From positions 431,501-495,500 of the forward strand of contig NZ_CP110678.1 of the NCBI RefSeq assembly GCF_026167545.1: a stretch of DNA of 64,000 nucleotides. Reading direction: 5' to 3'. The translations under genes were made by a program, and so were the position numbers. Shown piece after piece: positions 1 to 9,126 of this stretch (position 1 is the stretch's first letter; every line of letters starts with the position of its first letter). The notes under the pieces are model-generated. The model was given only the letters and a program-made list of their open reading frames with translations, searched no databases and was not told the DNA's origin. This DNA is from Sphingomonas sp. S1-29. Its GTDB lineage: Bacteria > Pseudomonadota > Alphaproteobacteria > Sphingomonadales > Sphingomonadaceae.

Positions 1-3000
1 GCAATTCGCCATCGTCGCGGGTGCGGCCCGCCTTGGCGTCCATGATCGCCTCTTCGAGCATCGACTGGTAGAGTTCGTAGCCGACCTCGCGGATATGCCC
101 GGTCTGTTCGTCGCCGAGCAGATTGCCGGCACCGCGAATATCGAGATCGTGGCTGGCGAGCTGGAAGCCTGCACCCAATGATTCGAGGTCGGACAGCACC
201 TTCAGCCGTTTGTCCGCCGCCACCGTCATCAGCCGCTCGGCGGGGGTGGTCATATAGGCATAAGCCCGCGTCTTGCCGCGCCCGACGCGGCCGCGAAGCT
301 GGTATAGCTGCGCCAGGCCGAACCGGTCGGCGCGGTTGATGATCATCGTGTTGGCGCTGGGGATGTCGAGCCCGCTTTCGACGATCGTGGTCGACACGAG
401 CACCTCAAACTTCTTGTCGTAGAAGGCGGACATCCGCTCTTCGACCTCGGTCGGGGCCATCTGGCCGTGCGCGACGACGTAGCGGATTTCGGGGACTTCG
501 CGGCGCAGATATTCCTCGATCTCGGGCAGGTCCGAAATCTTGGGCGTGACGAAATAGGCCTGGCCGCCGCGATAATGCTCGCGCAGCAGCGCCTCGCGCA
601 CCACCACCGGATCCCAGGGCATGACATAGGTGCGAACCGCCAGGCGATCGACCGGCGGGGTCTGGATCACCGACAGGTCGCGCAGCCCCGACATCGCCAT
701 TTGCAGCGTGCGCGGGATCGGGGTGGCGGTGAGCGTGAGCACGTGGACGTCGGCCTTCAGCGCCTTCAGCCGTTCCTTGTGAGTGACGCCGAAGCGCTGT
801 TCCTCGTCGACGACGACCAGGCCGAGGCGCTTGAAATCAATCCCCTTCGACAGCAGCGCATGGGTGCCGATGACGATATCGACCTGGCCGTCGGCAAGCC
901 CTTCCTTCACTCCCTTGGCCTCGTTGGCTGGGACGAGGCGCGAGAGGCGACCGATGCGGATCGGGAAGCCTTCAAAACGCTGGCTGAAATTGGTGTAATG
1001 CTGGCGCGCGAGCAGGGTCGTCGGGCACACGACCGCGACCTGCATCCCCGCCATCGCCGCGACAAAGGCGGCGCGCAGCGCGACTTCGGTCTTGCCGAAG
1101 CCGACATCGCCGACGACCAGCCGGTCCATCGGCTTGCCCGCCGAAAGATCACCCAGTACATCCTCGATCGCGCGGTCCTGATCCTCGGTCTCCTCATAGG
1201 GAAAGCGATCGAGGAACGAGGGATAGCCGCTCGAATCGGGTTCGGCGATCTGGCCGGGGCGGGTGGCGCGTTTGGCGGCGACGATGATGAGTTCGCCTGC
1301 GATTTCGCGGATCCGCTCCTTCATCTTCGACTTGCGGCGCTGCCACGCCTCGCCGCCCAGTCGATCGAGCGTGGCGGCTTCCTCGCCCGATCCGTAGCGC
1401 GACAGGACGTCGAGATTCTCGACCGGCACGTATAATTTGTCGCCGCCGGCATATTCGAGAGCGACGCAATCGTGTGGGCTTTGCCCGACCGGGATCGAGG
1501 TCAGCCCCTTGTAGCGGCCGATGCCGTGATCGACATGGACGACGAGGTCGCCCGGCGACAGCGACGACAACTCGGCGAGGAAGGCGTCGGTCGATTTCTT
1601 GCGCTTGGTCCGCCGAATCAGCCGGTCGCCCAGCATGTCCTGTTCGGTGAGGACCGCGATCCCGGGGGCGGTGAAGCCGTGATCGAGCGGCAGGACGATC
1701 AGCGCGACTGCAGCGCTCTTGGCCCCCCTCCCTGCAAGGGAGGGGCTGGGGGTGGGTGGAATGCTCGTGCTACGGTCGGGCTGCGTGCTCGGCTGCCGTG
1801 CCTCCAGGCCTCGACCCACCCCCGACCCCTCCCTTTCAGGGAGGGGGGCAGTAATGCCCAGCGCCTCCTGCCAGCTATCGGCATGTACCGCGCCTTTGAG
1901 GCCGTGATCGGCGAGCAAGCCGCCCAGCCGTTCGCGCGCGCCGATCGAATAGCTGGCGAGGATCGGCTTGCGGCCCTCCTTGCGAAGCTTGGCGACGTGC
2001 GCGACCACGGCTTCATAGACATTCGCCTGCGCGGTGCGTTCGGGGGCGAAATCGCGTGGGCCGTCGACTTCGAAATCGAGAACGGTGGCGCTGGCGGGTT
2101 CGTGAAAATGGCTGATCAGATGCGCGCGCGCTTCCTTGAGCAGCCCGGCCCATTCGTCGGCGAGCAGATAGAGCTGATCGGTGCCGAGCGGGCGGTAGCT
2201 GCCGACATCGGTGCTCTGCGCGCGGACTCGGTTGGCCTGATAGTCGGCGATCCCCTCGAATCGCGACTCGGCGGCGGCGGGGGCGTTGGCATCGCGAACG
2301 ACGACGGCATCGTCGGGCAGATGGTCGAACAGCGTTTCGAGCCGTTCCTCGAACAACGGCAGCCAATGTTCCATGCCCGCCAGCCGCCGGCCTTCGCTCA
2401 CCGCCTGATATAGCGGATCGCCGGTCGCGGTGGCACCGAAGCGTTCGCGGTAGCGGCCGCGGAAGCGCTTGATGCTGGCTTCGTCGAGCAATGCTTCGGA
2501 CGCGGGCAGCAGGGTGAAGCCGTCGATCCGGCCGGTGGTGCGCTGATCGGTGGGGTCGAAGGTGCGCACGCTTTCGATTTCGTCGCCGAAGAAGTCGAGC
2601 CGCAGCGCCGAATCGCTGCCCGATGGCCACAGATCGACCAGCCCGCCGCGCACCGCGAACTCGCCCGAATCATGCACCGTGTCGGTACGCAGATAGCCAT
2701 TGGACGACAGCAATTCGGCCAGTTTGCCGAGCGATATGCGCTCGCCGGGGGCAAGCCGGGCGACGAGCTGGCGGATTCGGAACGGGGTGAGCGTGCGCTG
2801 AGTCGCGGCGTTGACGGTGGTGAGGAACAGCCGGGGGCGGGTGGGCCGCGTCTGGATCGCGTGCAGCGCGCCCAATCGTTCGGACATGGTGCGAAGCGAC
2901 GGGCTGGCGCGGTCATAGGGCAGGCAATCCCAGGCCGGGAATTGCAGCACTTCGATTTCGGGCGCGAAGAACGGCACGGTGCCTGCGATCGCGCGCATCT

Positions 3001-3142
3001 CGGCATCGTCGGACGCGATCAGCACCGCGCCGCCGGGGGCCGCACGCGCCAGATCGGCGAGCAGGACGGGGACGAAGCCGGCGGCGACGCCCGACAGGGT
3101 AAGCGGCTGGCGCGCGCCGAGAACGGTGGAAATGTCGGGCAT
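1..3142 (-). CDS. mfd: Transcription-repair coupling factor Mfd (3' end beyond window)
   Basis: Mfd removes RNA polymerase stalled at DNA lesions and recruits UvrA. About 1047 codons are present from the ATG at 3142 (MPDISTVLGARQPL) and the frame runs open to the window edge, so the C-terminal end is missing. Visible in order: the UvrB-like N-terminal module, domain D3, the RNA-polymerase-interacting region, then the RecG-like translocase with Walker A GDVGFGKTEVA (about 1075-1112), a DEEQRFGV box (about 790-815) and TATPIPRTL (about 700-730). Residues about 432-474 are encoded by a palindromic repeat (1722-1849) inserted in frame without any stop. The frame before and after the insert is the same, so the gene looks functional. 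A second copy of that repeat sits just upstream of the start codon. Identification is secure. Confidence 0.96.
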   Translation of the reverse strand, partial: MPDISTVLGARQPLTLSGVAAGFVPVLLADLARAAPGGAVLIASDDAEMRAIAGTVPFFAPEIEVLQFPAWDCLPYDRASPSLRTMSERLGALHAIQTRPTRPRLFLTTVNAATQRTLTPFRIRQLVARLAPGERISLGKLAELLSSNGYLRTDTVHDSGEFAVRGGLVDLWPSGSDSALRLDFFGDEIESVRTFDPTDQRTTGRIDGFTLLPASEALLDEASIKRFRGRYRERFGATATGDPLYQAVSEGRRLAGMEHWLPLFEERLETLFDHLPDDAVVVRDANAPAAAESRFEGIADYQANRVRAQSTDVGSYRPLGTDQLYLLADEWAGLLKEARAHLISHFHEPASATVLDFEVDGPRDFAPERTAQANVYEAVVAHVAKLRKEGRKPILASYSIGARERLGGLLADHGLKGAVHADSWQEALGITAPLPEREGSGVGRGLEARQPSTQPDRSTSIPPTPSPSLAGRGAKSAAVALIVLPLDHGFTAPGIAVLTEQDMLGDRLIRRTKRKKSTDAFLAELSSLSPGDLVVHVDHGIGRYKGLTSIPVGQSPHDCVALEYAGGDKLYVPVENLDVLSRYGSGEEAATLDRLGGEAWQRRKSKMKERIREIAGELIIVAAKRATRPGQIAEPDSSGYPSFLDRFPYEETEDQDRAIEDVLGDLSAGKPMDRLVVGDVGFGKTEVALRAAFVAAMAGMQVAVVCPTTLLARQHYTNFSQRFEGFPIRIGRLSRLVPANEAKGVKEGLADGQVDIVIGTHALLSKGIDFKRLGLVVVDEEQRFGVTHKERLKALKADVHVLTLTATPIPRTLQMAMSGLRDLSVIQTPPVDRLAVRTYVMPWDPVVVREALLREHYRGGQAYFVTPKISDLPEIEEYLRREVPEIRYVVAHGQMAPTEVEERMSAFYDKKFEVLVSTTIVESGLDIPSANTMIINRADRFGLAQLYQLRGRVGRGKTRAYAYMTTPAERLMTVAADKRLKVLSDLESLGAGFQLASHDLDIRGAGNLLGDEQTGHIREVGYELYQSMLEEAIMDAKAGRTRDDGEL
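1722..1849. repeat. Palindromic repeat family 1, copy a (inside mfd)
   Basis: About 128 bp. The two ends are inverted repeats of about 35 bp, and each arm is itself a hairpin (CCCTCCCTGCAAGGGAGGGG on the left; CCTCCCTTTCAGGGAGGG on the right), followed inwards by GGGGGTGGGTGG or its complement. It lies inside mfd and is translated in frame with no stop, encoding a Pro/Ser/Arg/Gly-rich segment containing PLPEREGSGVGRG and TPSPSLAGRG. Copies b and c are intergenic. Confidence 0.93.
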
Positions 3143-3153
3143 TTTGCTCTTTG

Positions 3154-3279
3154 CTCCCCTCCCTGGAAGGGAGGGGTTGGGGGTGGGTGGCGTGCTCGTG
3201 GTACGGATGAGTCGGGTGCGCGGCGCCGCTATCGCCTGGCCTCGACCCACCCCCGGCCCCTCCCTTTCAGGGAGGGGAG
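3154..3279. repeat. Palindromic repeat family 1, copy b
   Basis: About 126 bp between sdhE and mfd with the same nested hairpin ends as copy a. The centre shares GTGCTCGTG and TACGG with copy a. Its left end lies about 11 bases before the mfd start, so the GGGAGGGGAG of the repeat may act as, or replace, the ribosome binding site of mfd. It ends three bases before the sdhE stop codon. Confidence 0.93.
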
Positions 3280-3282
3280 ATT

Positions 3283-3549
3283 TCAGCGCGCGATCGGCAC
3301 GTAGTTGAGCGTTTCCATCGCCTGCATCAGCGTGCCGCGATAGTGATCGGGCACGGGTTGCGTCCCCATCGCCCAGGCCATGATGTCGACATCCTGTTCC
3401 TCGATCAGCACCTCGAACTGGTCGATCTCGGCGTCGGTCCAGCCGGCATGATGCTGGTCGAAGAAGCCGCCGATCAGCAGGTCGGCTTCCTTGGTGCCGC
3501 GATGCCAGGCGCGAAATCGCAGGCGCTTTATTTTCGTATCGCGGTCCAT
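3283..3549 (-). CDS. sdhE: Succinate dehydrogenase assembly factor SdhE (DUF339)
   Basis: A protein of 88 residues of the SdhE/Sdh5 family, which helps attach FAD covalently to the flavoprotein subunit of succinate dehydrogenase. It shows the family hallmark RGTKEADLLIGGFF (family RGxxExD..L..F) and an acidic, helical remainder (FEVLIEEQDVDIMAWAMG). Two ATG codons are adjacent (3552 and 3549). GGAG lies five bases before the second, which I prefer. It is divergent from recG with about 70 bp between the starts and is followed by a family 1 repeat and mfd on the same strand. Confidence 0.9.
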   Translation of the reverse strand: MDRDTKIKRLRFRAWHRGTKEADLLIGGFFDQHHAGWTDAEIDQFEVLIEEQDVDIMAWAMGTQPVPDHYRGTLMQAMETLNYVPIAR

Positions 3550-3619
3550 CATCTCTCCAACGCGGATAGACCGGCGGCGCTGGAAGCGGCCGCCGGCTGG
3601 TGTATGGGGGCAGATAGGC

Positions 3620-5680
3620 ATGCGACCCGATCTACTCAATCCATTGTTCGCCGAGGTAACCGTCCTGAAGGGGGTGGGGCCGGCGATCGCCAAGCCGCTC
3701 GAGCGGCTGAAGCTGTCGCGCGTCGTCGATGTGGCGTTCCATCTGCCCACCGGCTGGATCGATCGCTGCCCGCGCGACGAACTCGACATGGCCGATGCCG
3801 GGCGGGTGATCGCGATCCAGCTGACCGCGGTCGACTATAAATCGAGCGCGGGGCGTGGGCCGACGCGCGCGCATGCAGTCGACGCCAAGGGCAATTATGT
3901 CAGCCTGGTCTATTTCGGCGGCAATTCGGGCTGGGTGAAGAAATTGCTGCCGCTGGGCGAGCCGCGCTTCGTGTCGGGCAAGCTCGAGCTGTACGGCCAG
4001 GAACTGCAAATCGTCCATCCCGACATCGTCGTGCCGCCCGAAGAGGCGAGCACCGTCGGCGGGCGCGAGGCGATCTACCCGCAGGCCGAGGGGATCAATT
4101 CGAAACGCCTCGCCGCCTTCGCCGCGCAGGCGATCGAGCGCGCGCCCGAGCTGCCCGAATGGATCGAACCGAGCCTGAAGGCCAAGCATGGCTGGCCCGG
4201 CTGGCGCGAGGCACTGGCGGCCATCCACGCCGATCCGTCGAACGAGAAGGCGCGCGCGCGACTCGCCTATGACGAGGTGTTCGCCAACCAGCTGGCGCTG
4301 CTGCTGGTGCGCGGTGAGGCGCGGTCGAAGCGCGGACGGCCGCTGGTCGGTGACGGGCGGCTGCGCGATCGGCTCGATCTGCCCTATTCGCCGACGGGCG
4401 CGCAATCGCGCAGCATCGGCGAGATCGAGGGCGACATGGCGCAGAACCGCCCGATGCTGCGGCTGCTGCAGGGCGATGTCGGATCGGGCAAGACGCTGGT
4501 GGCGACGATGGCGTTGCTGATCGCGGTCGAGGGCGGGGCGCAGGGTGCGCTGCTGGCTCCCACCGAAATCCTCGCGCGCCAGCATTACGAGACGCTGTCG
4601 CGGACGCTGGCGGGGATCGCATCGGTCGCGATCCTGACCGGGCGCGACAAGGGGCGGGTGCGCGAATCGACGCTGATGGGGCTGGCCGACGGATCGATCG
4701 ACATCCTGATCGGCACGCACGCGATTTTTCAGGACACGGTGACCTACAAGGCGCTGGGGCTGGTGGTGGTCGACGAGCAGCATCGCTTCGGCGTCGCGCA
4801 GCGGATGCTGTTGCAGGCCAAGGCCGCGGTGCCGCCGCATCTGCTGGTGATGACCGCGACGCCGATCCCGCGCACGCTGACGCTGGCGCAATATGGCGAG
4901 ATGGATGTCAGCCGGCTCGACGAGATGCCCCCCGGTCGCCAGCCGATCGAAACGCGGGTGCTGTCCGAGGAGCGGCTGGCGGAAGTGGTCGAGGCGCTGG
5001 GGCGGCATCTCGAGGGCGGGGGGCAGGCCTATTGGGTGTGTCCGCTGGTCGAGGAAAGCGAGACGTCGGACATGGCGGCGGCGGAGATGCGCGCCGAGAC
5101 GTTGCGGCGGCGCTTCGGCGATGCGGCGGTGGCGCTGGTGCATGGCCGGATGAAGCCGCTGGAAAAGGACGCCGAGATGGCGCGGTTCTCCGAGGCGCGT
5201 GCGGGGGTGCTGGTGGCGACGACGGTGATCGAGGTTGGGGTCGATGTGCCTAACGCGACGCTGATCGTGATCGAACATGCCGACCGTTTCGGGCTGGCGC
5301 AGTTGCACCAGTTGCGCGGGCGGGTCGGGCGGGGCGGCGGCAAATCGGTGTGCCTGTTGCTGCGCGGCGGGACGCTCAGCGAAACGTCGCGCGCGCGGCT
5401 GGCGCTGATGCGCGAGAGCAATGACGGATTTCGCATCGCCGAGGAGGATCTGCGGCTGCGCGGCAGCGGTGAATTGCTCGGAACGCGGCAATCGGGCGAG
5501 ATGACCTTCCGGCTGGCGGCACCCGAAATGCTGGGCGATCTGCTACCGCCGGCCAACAGCGACGCGCGGCTGCTGGTCGATCGCGATGGGGGGCTCAGCG
5601 GCGAGCGCGGGCAGGCGGCGCGGGTGGCGCTATATCTGTTCGAGCGCGATGCCGCGGTGGGGTTGTTGCGGTCGGGATAA
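3620..5680 (+). CDS. recG: ATP-dependent DNA helicase RecG
   Basis: RecG, 686 residues, remodels branched DNA such as stalled forks and Holliday junctions. The wedge/OB domain is N-terminal (VLKGVGPAIAKPLERL at the start). Helicase motifs follow: Walker A LLQGDVGSGKT, the DEQHRFGV box, TATPIPRTL, and motif VI QLRGRVGRG. The length is normal for the family. The ATG at 3620 is the first in frame that fits the usual RecG N-terminus. The gene is divergent from sdhE, and a family 2 palindrome begins eight bases after the stop and may end transcription. Confidence 0.96.
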   Translation: MRPDLLNPLFAEVTVLKGVGPAIAKPLERLKLSRVVDVAFHLPTGWIDRCPRDELDMADAGRVIAIQLTAVDYKSSAGRGPTRAHAVDAKGNYVSLVYFGGNSGWVKKLLPLGEPRFVSGKLELYGQELQIVHPDIVVPPEEASTVGGREAIYPQAEGINSKRLAAFAAQAIERAPELPEWIEPSLKAKHGWPGWREALAAIHADPSNEKARARLAYDEVFANQLALLLVRGEARSKRGRPLVGDGRLRDRLDLPYSPTGAQSRSIGEIEGDMAQNRPMLRLLQGDVGSGKTLVATMALLIAVEGGAQGALLAPTEILARQHYETLSRTLAGIASVAILTGRDKGRVRESTLMGLADGSIDILIGTHAIFQDTVTYKALGLVVVDEQHRFGVAQRMLLQAKAAVPPHLLVMTATPIPRTLTLAQYGEMDVSRLDEMPPGRQPIETRVLSEERLAEVVEALGRHLEGGGQAYWVCPLVEESETSDMAAAEMRAETLRRRFGDAAVALVHGRMKPLEKDAEMARFSEARAGVLVATTVIEVGVDVPNATLIVIEHADRFGLAQLHQLRGRVGRGGGKSVCLLLRGGTLSETSRARLALMRESNDGFRIAEEDLRLRGSGELLGTRQSGEMTFRLAAPEMLGDLLPPANSDARLLVDRDGGLSGERGQAARVALYLFERDAAVGLLRSG

Positions 5681-5688
5681 TTACCCTT

Positions 5689-5759
5689 CCGTTCGTTTCG
5701 AGCGAAGTCGAGAAACCGGGCTCCCGGACCATTTTCTCGACTTCGCTCGAAACGAACGG
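5689..5759. repeat. Palindromic repeat family 2, copy a
   Basis: Two perfect 27-bp inverted arms (each containing GTTCGTTTCGAGCGAAGTCG or its complement) separated by 17 bp, located just after recG. This is a strong hairpin without a T-run, so terminator activity is possible but not evident. Two further copies lie in the trp region. Confidence 0.95.
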
Positions 5760-5795
5760 TTCCTTCCGGATGCGCCCGAAGATAGGGCCCCCTCC

Positions 5796-6236
5796 ATGGG
5801 CAACCTCATTCCAATCCTGGCCGCATTGCTTGGCGGCATCGGCCTGGCGGTTCAGCCGCCGACCAATGCCGCGCTCGGGCGAAGCGTCGGCTCGGTGCTC
5901 GTCGCCGCATTGCTGTCGTTCGCGATCGGCACAGCGATCCTGCTCGCGATCTGGCTGGCGGCCGACCGGACCCCGCTGGCGAACGTCCGGAGTGCGAAGC
6001 CTTGGATGCTGCTCGGCGGGCTGTACGGCGCCTATTTCGTTGCCGCCGCGGCCTTCGCCGCGCCGCGGCTGGGGCTCGCATCGATGCTGACGATCATGAT
6101 CGCCAGCCAGCTGGTCGCCGCGTTGGTGCTCGACCAGTTCGGGCTGTTCGGGCTCGATCGCGCGCCGGTAAGCCTCGCGCGCGTCGCCGGGGTCGTGCTC
6201 GTGCTGGTCGGCGTGGTGCTGGTGCGCCGCGGCTGA
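5796..6236 (+). CDS. DMT-superfamily membrane protein, DUF606/YdcZ type
   Basis: A protein of 146 residues with about five hydrophobic helices and the family's N-terminal pattern GGIGLAVQPPTNAALGR. Half-size DUF606 proteins usually work as pairs, but no second copy is next to it here. The substrate is unknown. The ATG at 5796 gives the normal family length and leaves the upstream family 2 repeat outside the coding region. It converges with the PilZ gene 3 bp downstream. Confidence 0.82.
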   Translation: MGNLIPILAALLGGIGLAVQPPTNAALGRSVGSVLVAALLSFAIGTAILLAIWLAADRTPLANVRSAKPWMLLGGLYGAYFVAAAAFAAPRLGLASMLTIMIASQLVAALVLDQFGLFGLDRAPVSLARVAGVVLVLVGVVLVRRG

Positions 6237-6239
6237 GCC

Positions 6240-6623
6240 TCAGCGCTTGAGCATCGTCGCGAGCAGCTCGTAATAGGATGCAAGATCGATCGCGACGTCG
6301 AAGCTGCAGCCGATCCGCCCGCCCAATGCCCAACGTATCTCGGCCACCATCACCCCCATCACCGGCAGCGTCACGCGGATGCGCTGCCCCGCGACATAAT
6401 TGGCCTCGAGCCGCGCCATCATCCCGTGCGGCGAGATATTGACGATCTGCAGCGACAGCGGGCGCGCATCGGGGCCGAAGCCGCGCGCGCGGTAATCGAC
6501 CAGGTCGCGGTCGACTTCGCGCTGGTCGGCATAGGATACGGCACTGGTCACGAACGCCCCCTCGATACATCCGGCGCCGTATTGCCGGACACATACGCCT
6601 AGCTCGCCACGCATGAACCGCAT
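6240..6623 (-). CDS. PilZ domain protein
   Basis: A single-domain protein of 127 residues. PilZ domains bind cyclic di-GMP; the two binding motifs are recognisable as RxxxR (REVDR) and NxSxxG (NISPHG), followed by the beta-barrel strands (RIRVTLPVMGVMVAEIRWALGG split over several strands). No output domain is attached, so it probably acts on a partner protein that cannot be named from sequence. It lies 30 bp downstream of tyrS on the same strand but need not be in its operon. Confidence 0.8.
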   Translation of the reverse strand: MRFMRGELGVCVRQYGAGCIEGAFVTSAVSYADQREVDRDLVDYRARGFGPDARPLSLQIVNISPHGMMARLEANYVAGQRIRVTLPVMGVMVAEIRWALGGRIGCSFDVAIDLASYYELLATMLKR

Positions 6624-6653
6624 GGCAATAGAGGTCCTTAATCGGGGGTTAGC

Positions 6654-7886
6654 CTAGTCCTTGCGCACCAGCAGCCCGTGATGCTTCTTGCCCGCCGACA
6701 CGCGGACCGGCGCGTCACCGATCGAGACTACCAGCGCTTCGTCCTCGACCTTGACGCCATCGACGCGCGCGCCGCCGCCCTTGATCAGCCGGCGCGCCTC
6801 GCCCTTCGACGCTGCGAGCCCGAGTGCGACCATCGCATCGACGATGCCGATCGTCGGCTCGGCGAGAACATGGGTAGGCAGCGCGTCGCCCGCGCTGCCC
6901 TCTTCGAAGGTCCGCCGCGCGGTCTCGGCGGCTTCGACCGCCGCGTCGGTGCCGCGGCACAAGGCGGTGGCTTCGTTGGCGAGCAGCTTCTTGGCCTCGT
7001 TGATCTCGGCACCGCCCAGCGCCTCGAGCCGACCGATCTCGTCGAGCGGAAGGTCGGTGAACAGCCGCAGGAAGCGCCCGACGTCGCGGTCGTCGGTGTT
7101 CCGCCAGAACTGCCAATAATCATAGGCCGACAGCTGTTCGGGGTTCAGCCACACCGCCCCCGCCATCGTCTTGCCCATCTTGCCGCCGTCGGCGGTGGTG
7201 ATCAGCGGCGTGGTGAGCCCGTACACCTCGGTCGAATCGACCCGCCGCGCCAGCTCGACGCCGTTGACGATGTTGCCCCATTGGTCCGATCCGCCCATCT
7301 GCAGCCGGCACCCGGCGCGGCGCGACAGCTCGAGAAAGTCGTATGCCTGCAGGATCATGTAGTTGAATTCGAGGAAGCTCAGCGATTGTTCGCGATCGAG
7401 CCGGAGCTTGACCGAGTCGAAGCTCAGCATCCGGTTGACCGAGAAATGCTGGCCGATGTCGCGCAGGAACGGGATATATTCGAGCGCGTCGAGCCATTCG
7501 GCATTGTCGAGCATCAGCGCGTCGGTCGGGCCATCGCCGAAGGTCAGGAAGCGTTCGAACACCGTCTTGATAGAGGCGATGTTGCTGCCGAGCGTCTCGG
7601 GGGTGAGCAGCCGCCGCGCTTCGTCTTTGAAGCTGGGGTCGCCGATCTTCCCGGTGCCGCCGCCCATCAGGACGATCGGCTTGTGCCCGGCCTGCTGCAA
7701 CCGCCGCAGCATCATGATCTGCACCAGGCTGCCGACATGCAGCGAGGGCGCGGTGGGATCGAAGCCGATATAGCCCGGAACGACCTGGCGGCACGCCAGC
7801 GCATCGAGCGCGGCGGCATCGGTCTGCTGATGGATATAGCCGCGGTCGGCCAGGGTGCGGAGCAGGTCGGAGGCGAATTGGGTCAT
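6654..7886 (-). CDS. tyrS: Tyrosyl-tRNA synthetase
   Basis: TyrRS, 410 residues, charges tRNA-Tyr. The class I signature is PSLHVGSL near the N-terminus and the second ATP-binding motif is KMGKT ([14 protein letters not shown]). The C-terminal S4-like RNA-binding domain is visible ([15 protein letters not shown]). I chose the start [12 protein letters not shown] at 7886 because it matches the usual N-terminus of the family; an in-frame extension to 8060 would read through the intergenic region. It is divergent from anmK. Confidence 0.96.
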   Translation of the reverse strand: MTQFASDLLRTLADRGYIHQQTDAAALDALACRQVVPGYIGFDPTAPSLHVGSLVQIMMLRRLQQAGHKPIVLMGGGTGKIGDPSFKDEARRLLTPETLGSNIASIKTVFERFLTFGDGPTDALMLDNAEWLDALEYIPFLRDIGQHFSVNRMLSFDSVKLRLDREQSLSFLEFNYMILQAYDFLELSRRAGCRLQMGGSDQWGNIVNGVELARRVDSTEVYGLTTPLITTADGGKMGKTMAGAVWLNPEQLSAYDYWQFWRNTDDRDVGRFLRLFTDLPLDEIGRLEALGGAEINEAKKLLANEATALCRGTDAAVEAAETARRTFEEGSAGDALPTHVLAEPTIGIVDAMVALGLAASKGEARRLIKGGGARVDGVKVEDEALVVSIGDAPVRVSAGKKHHGLLVRKD

Positions 7887-8013
7887 AGCGGGTGCCCGAT
7901 AGCATGTTTCGGCGAAGTGCGAAGCCGGGGTTCCTCCCCTACCTTGTCCAGGGAGTGGAGCGACAAGCGGAACGCTCTCGACTTCGCGCGACTGGCCGCG
8001 ATAGGGGTGGGCG

Positions 8014-9126
8014 ATGACGGACAACACGCGCATGCTGGCGATCGGACTGATGTCGGGCACGTCGCTCGACGGGATCGATGCCGCGCTGATCGAGACCGAT
8101 GGCGAAGGCTTTGTGCGCGCGCTGGGGTTCGTCGGTAGCGATTATGACGATTCCGACCGCGCGCTGCTGGCGGCGGCGACCGAGGTCGCGCTCGCGATGG
8201 CCACGCCCGGCGAGCATCCGGCGATCGCCGCAGCCGAGCGATTGCTGACGACGCGTCACGCCGCTGCGGTCGAGGCGTTGCTTTCGAAGACCGGGATCGC
8301 TCGCGACGCGATCGGCGTCATCGGCTTTCACGGCCAGACGATCGCGCACCGCCCCGATCGCGGCTGGACCTGGCAGTTGGGCGATGGCGCGGCGCTCGCC
8401 GCGGTTACCGGCATCGACGTGGTAGGCGACCTGCGCGGTGCCGATGTCGCGGCGGGGGGGCAGGGGGCGCCGCTGCTCCCGGTCTATCATCGGGCGCTGG
8501 CGGGCGATCTCGCCCGGCCGATCGCGGTGCTCAATCTGGGCGGGGTGGGCAACATCACCTTTATCGGCGAAGCCGACACGCTGATCGCGTTCGACACCGG
8601 GCCTGCCAACGGGCTGATCGATTCGTGGGTCGAGGCCGAGCGCGGGCTTCGCTTCGATGCCGATGGCGCGCTGGCGGCGGCGGGCCGGGTCGACGAGATC
8701 GTGCTGACCAACATGCTCGATCATCCCTATTTCGACGCACCGCCACCCAAGTCGCTCGATCGCAACGATTTCACGATCCAGCCTGCGCGTGGGCTGTCGC
8801 TCGAGGACGGCGCGGCGACGCTGACCGCGTTCACCGCGCAGACGGTGGCCGAAGCGCTGCGCCATCTGCCGGCGCGCCCGCTCCGCCTGCTGGTGGCCGG
8901 CGGCGGGCGGCGCAACCCGGTGATGCTGGCGATGATCGCGCAGCGGACCGGGCTCACCCCCGAGGTGACCGACAGCCTGGGCTGGAACGGCGACGCGGTC
9001 GAGGCCGAGGGATTCGCCTATATGGCGGTGCGGTCGCTCCGCGGCCTGCCGATCAGCTATCCGGGCACCACCGGCGTGGCCGCGCCGCTGACCGGCGGGA
9101 CGCTGCACCGGGCGGCGGCTGCATGA
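8014..9126 (+). CDS. anmK: Anhydro-N-acetylmuramic acid kinase
   Basis: AnmK, 370 residues, phosphorylates 1,6-anhydro-MurNAc during peptidoglycan recycling. The ATP-binding signature [15 protein letters not shown] is at the N-terminus, and [14 protein letters not shown] and DTGPAN are the expected family motifs. GGGGTGGG precedes the ATG. It is divergent from tyrS and overlaps the next gene by four bases (ATGA), indicating translational coupling. Confidence 0.95.
   Translation: MTDNTRMLAIGLMSGTSLDGIDAALIETDGEGFVRALGFVGSDYDDSDRALLAAATEVALAMATPGEHPAIAAAERLLTTRHAAAVEALLSKTGIARDAIGVIGFHGQTIAHRPDRGWTWQLGDGAALAAVTGIDVVGDLRGADVAAGGQGAPLLPVYHRALAGDLARPIAVLNLGGVGNITFIGEADTLIAFDTGPANGLIDSWVEAERGLRFDADGALAAAGRVDEIVLTNMLDHPYFDAPPPKSLDRNDFTIQPARGLSLEDGAATLTAFTAQTVAEALRHLPARPLRLLVAGGGRRNPVMLAMIAQRTGLTPEVTDSLGWNGDAVEAEGFAYMAVRSLRGLPISYPGTTGVAAPLTGGTLHRAAAA

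Noticed and set aside
467..1435. Plus-strand ORF opposite mfd
   Set aside because: mfd is continuous and full of helicase motifs on the minus strand; the plus frame is spurious.
1722..1849. mfd as a pseudogene disrupted by the repeat
   Set aside because: The frame is unbroken through the repeat and identical on both sides, and all catalytic motifs downstream are intact.
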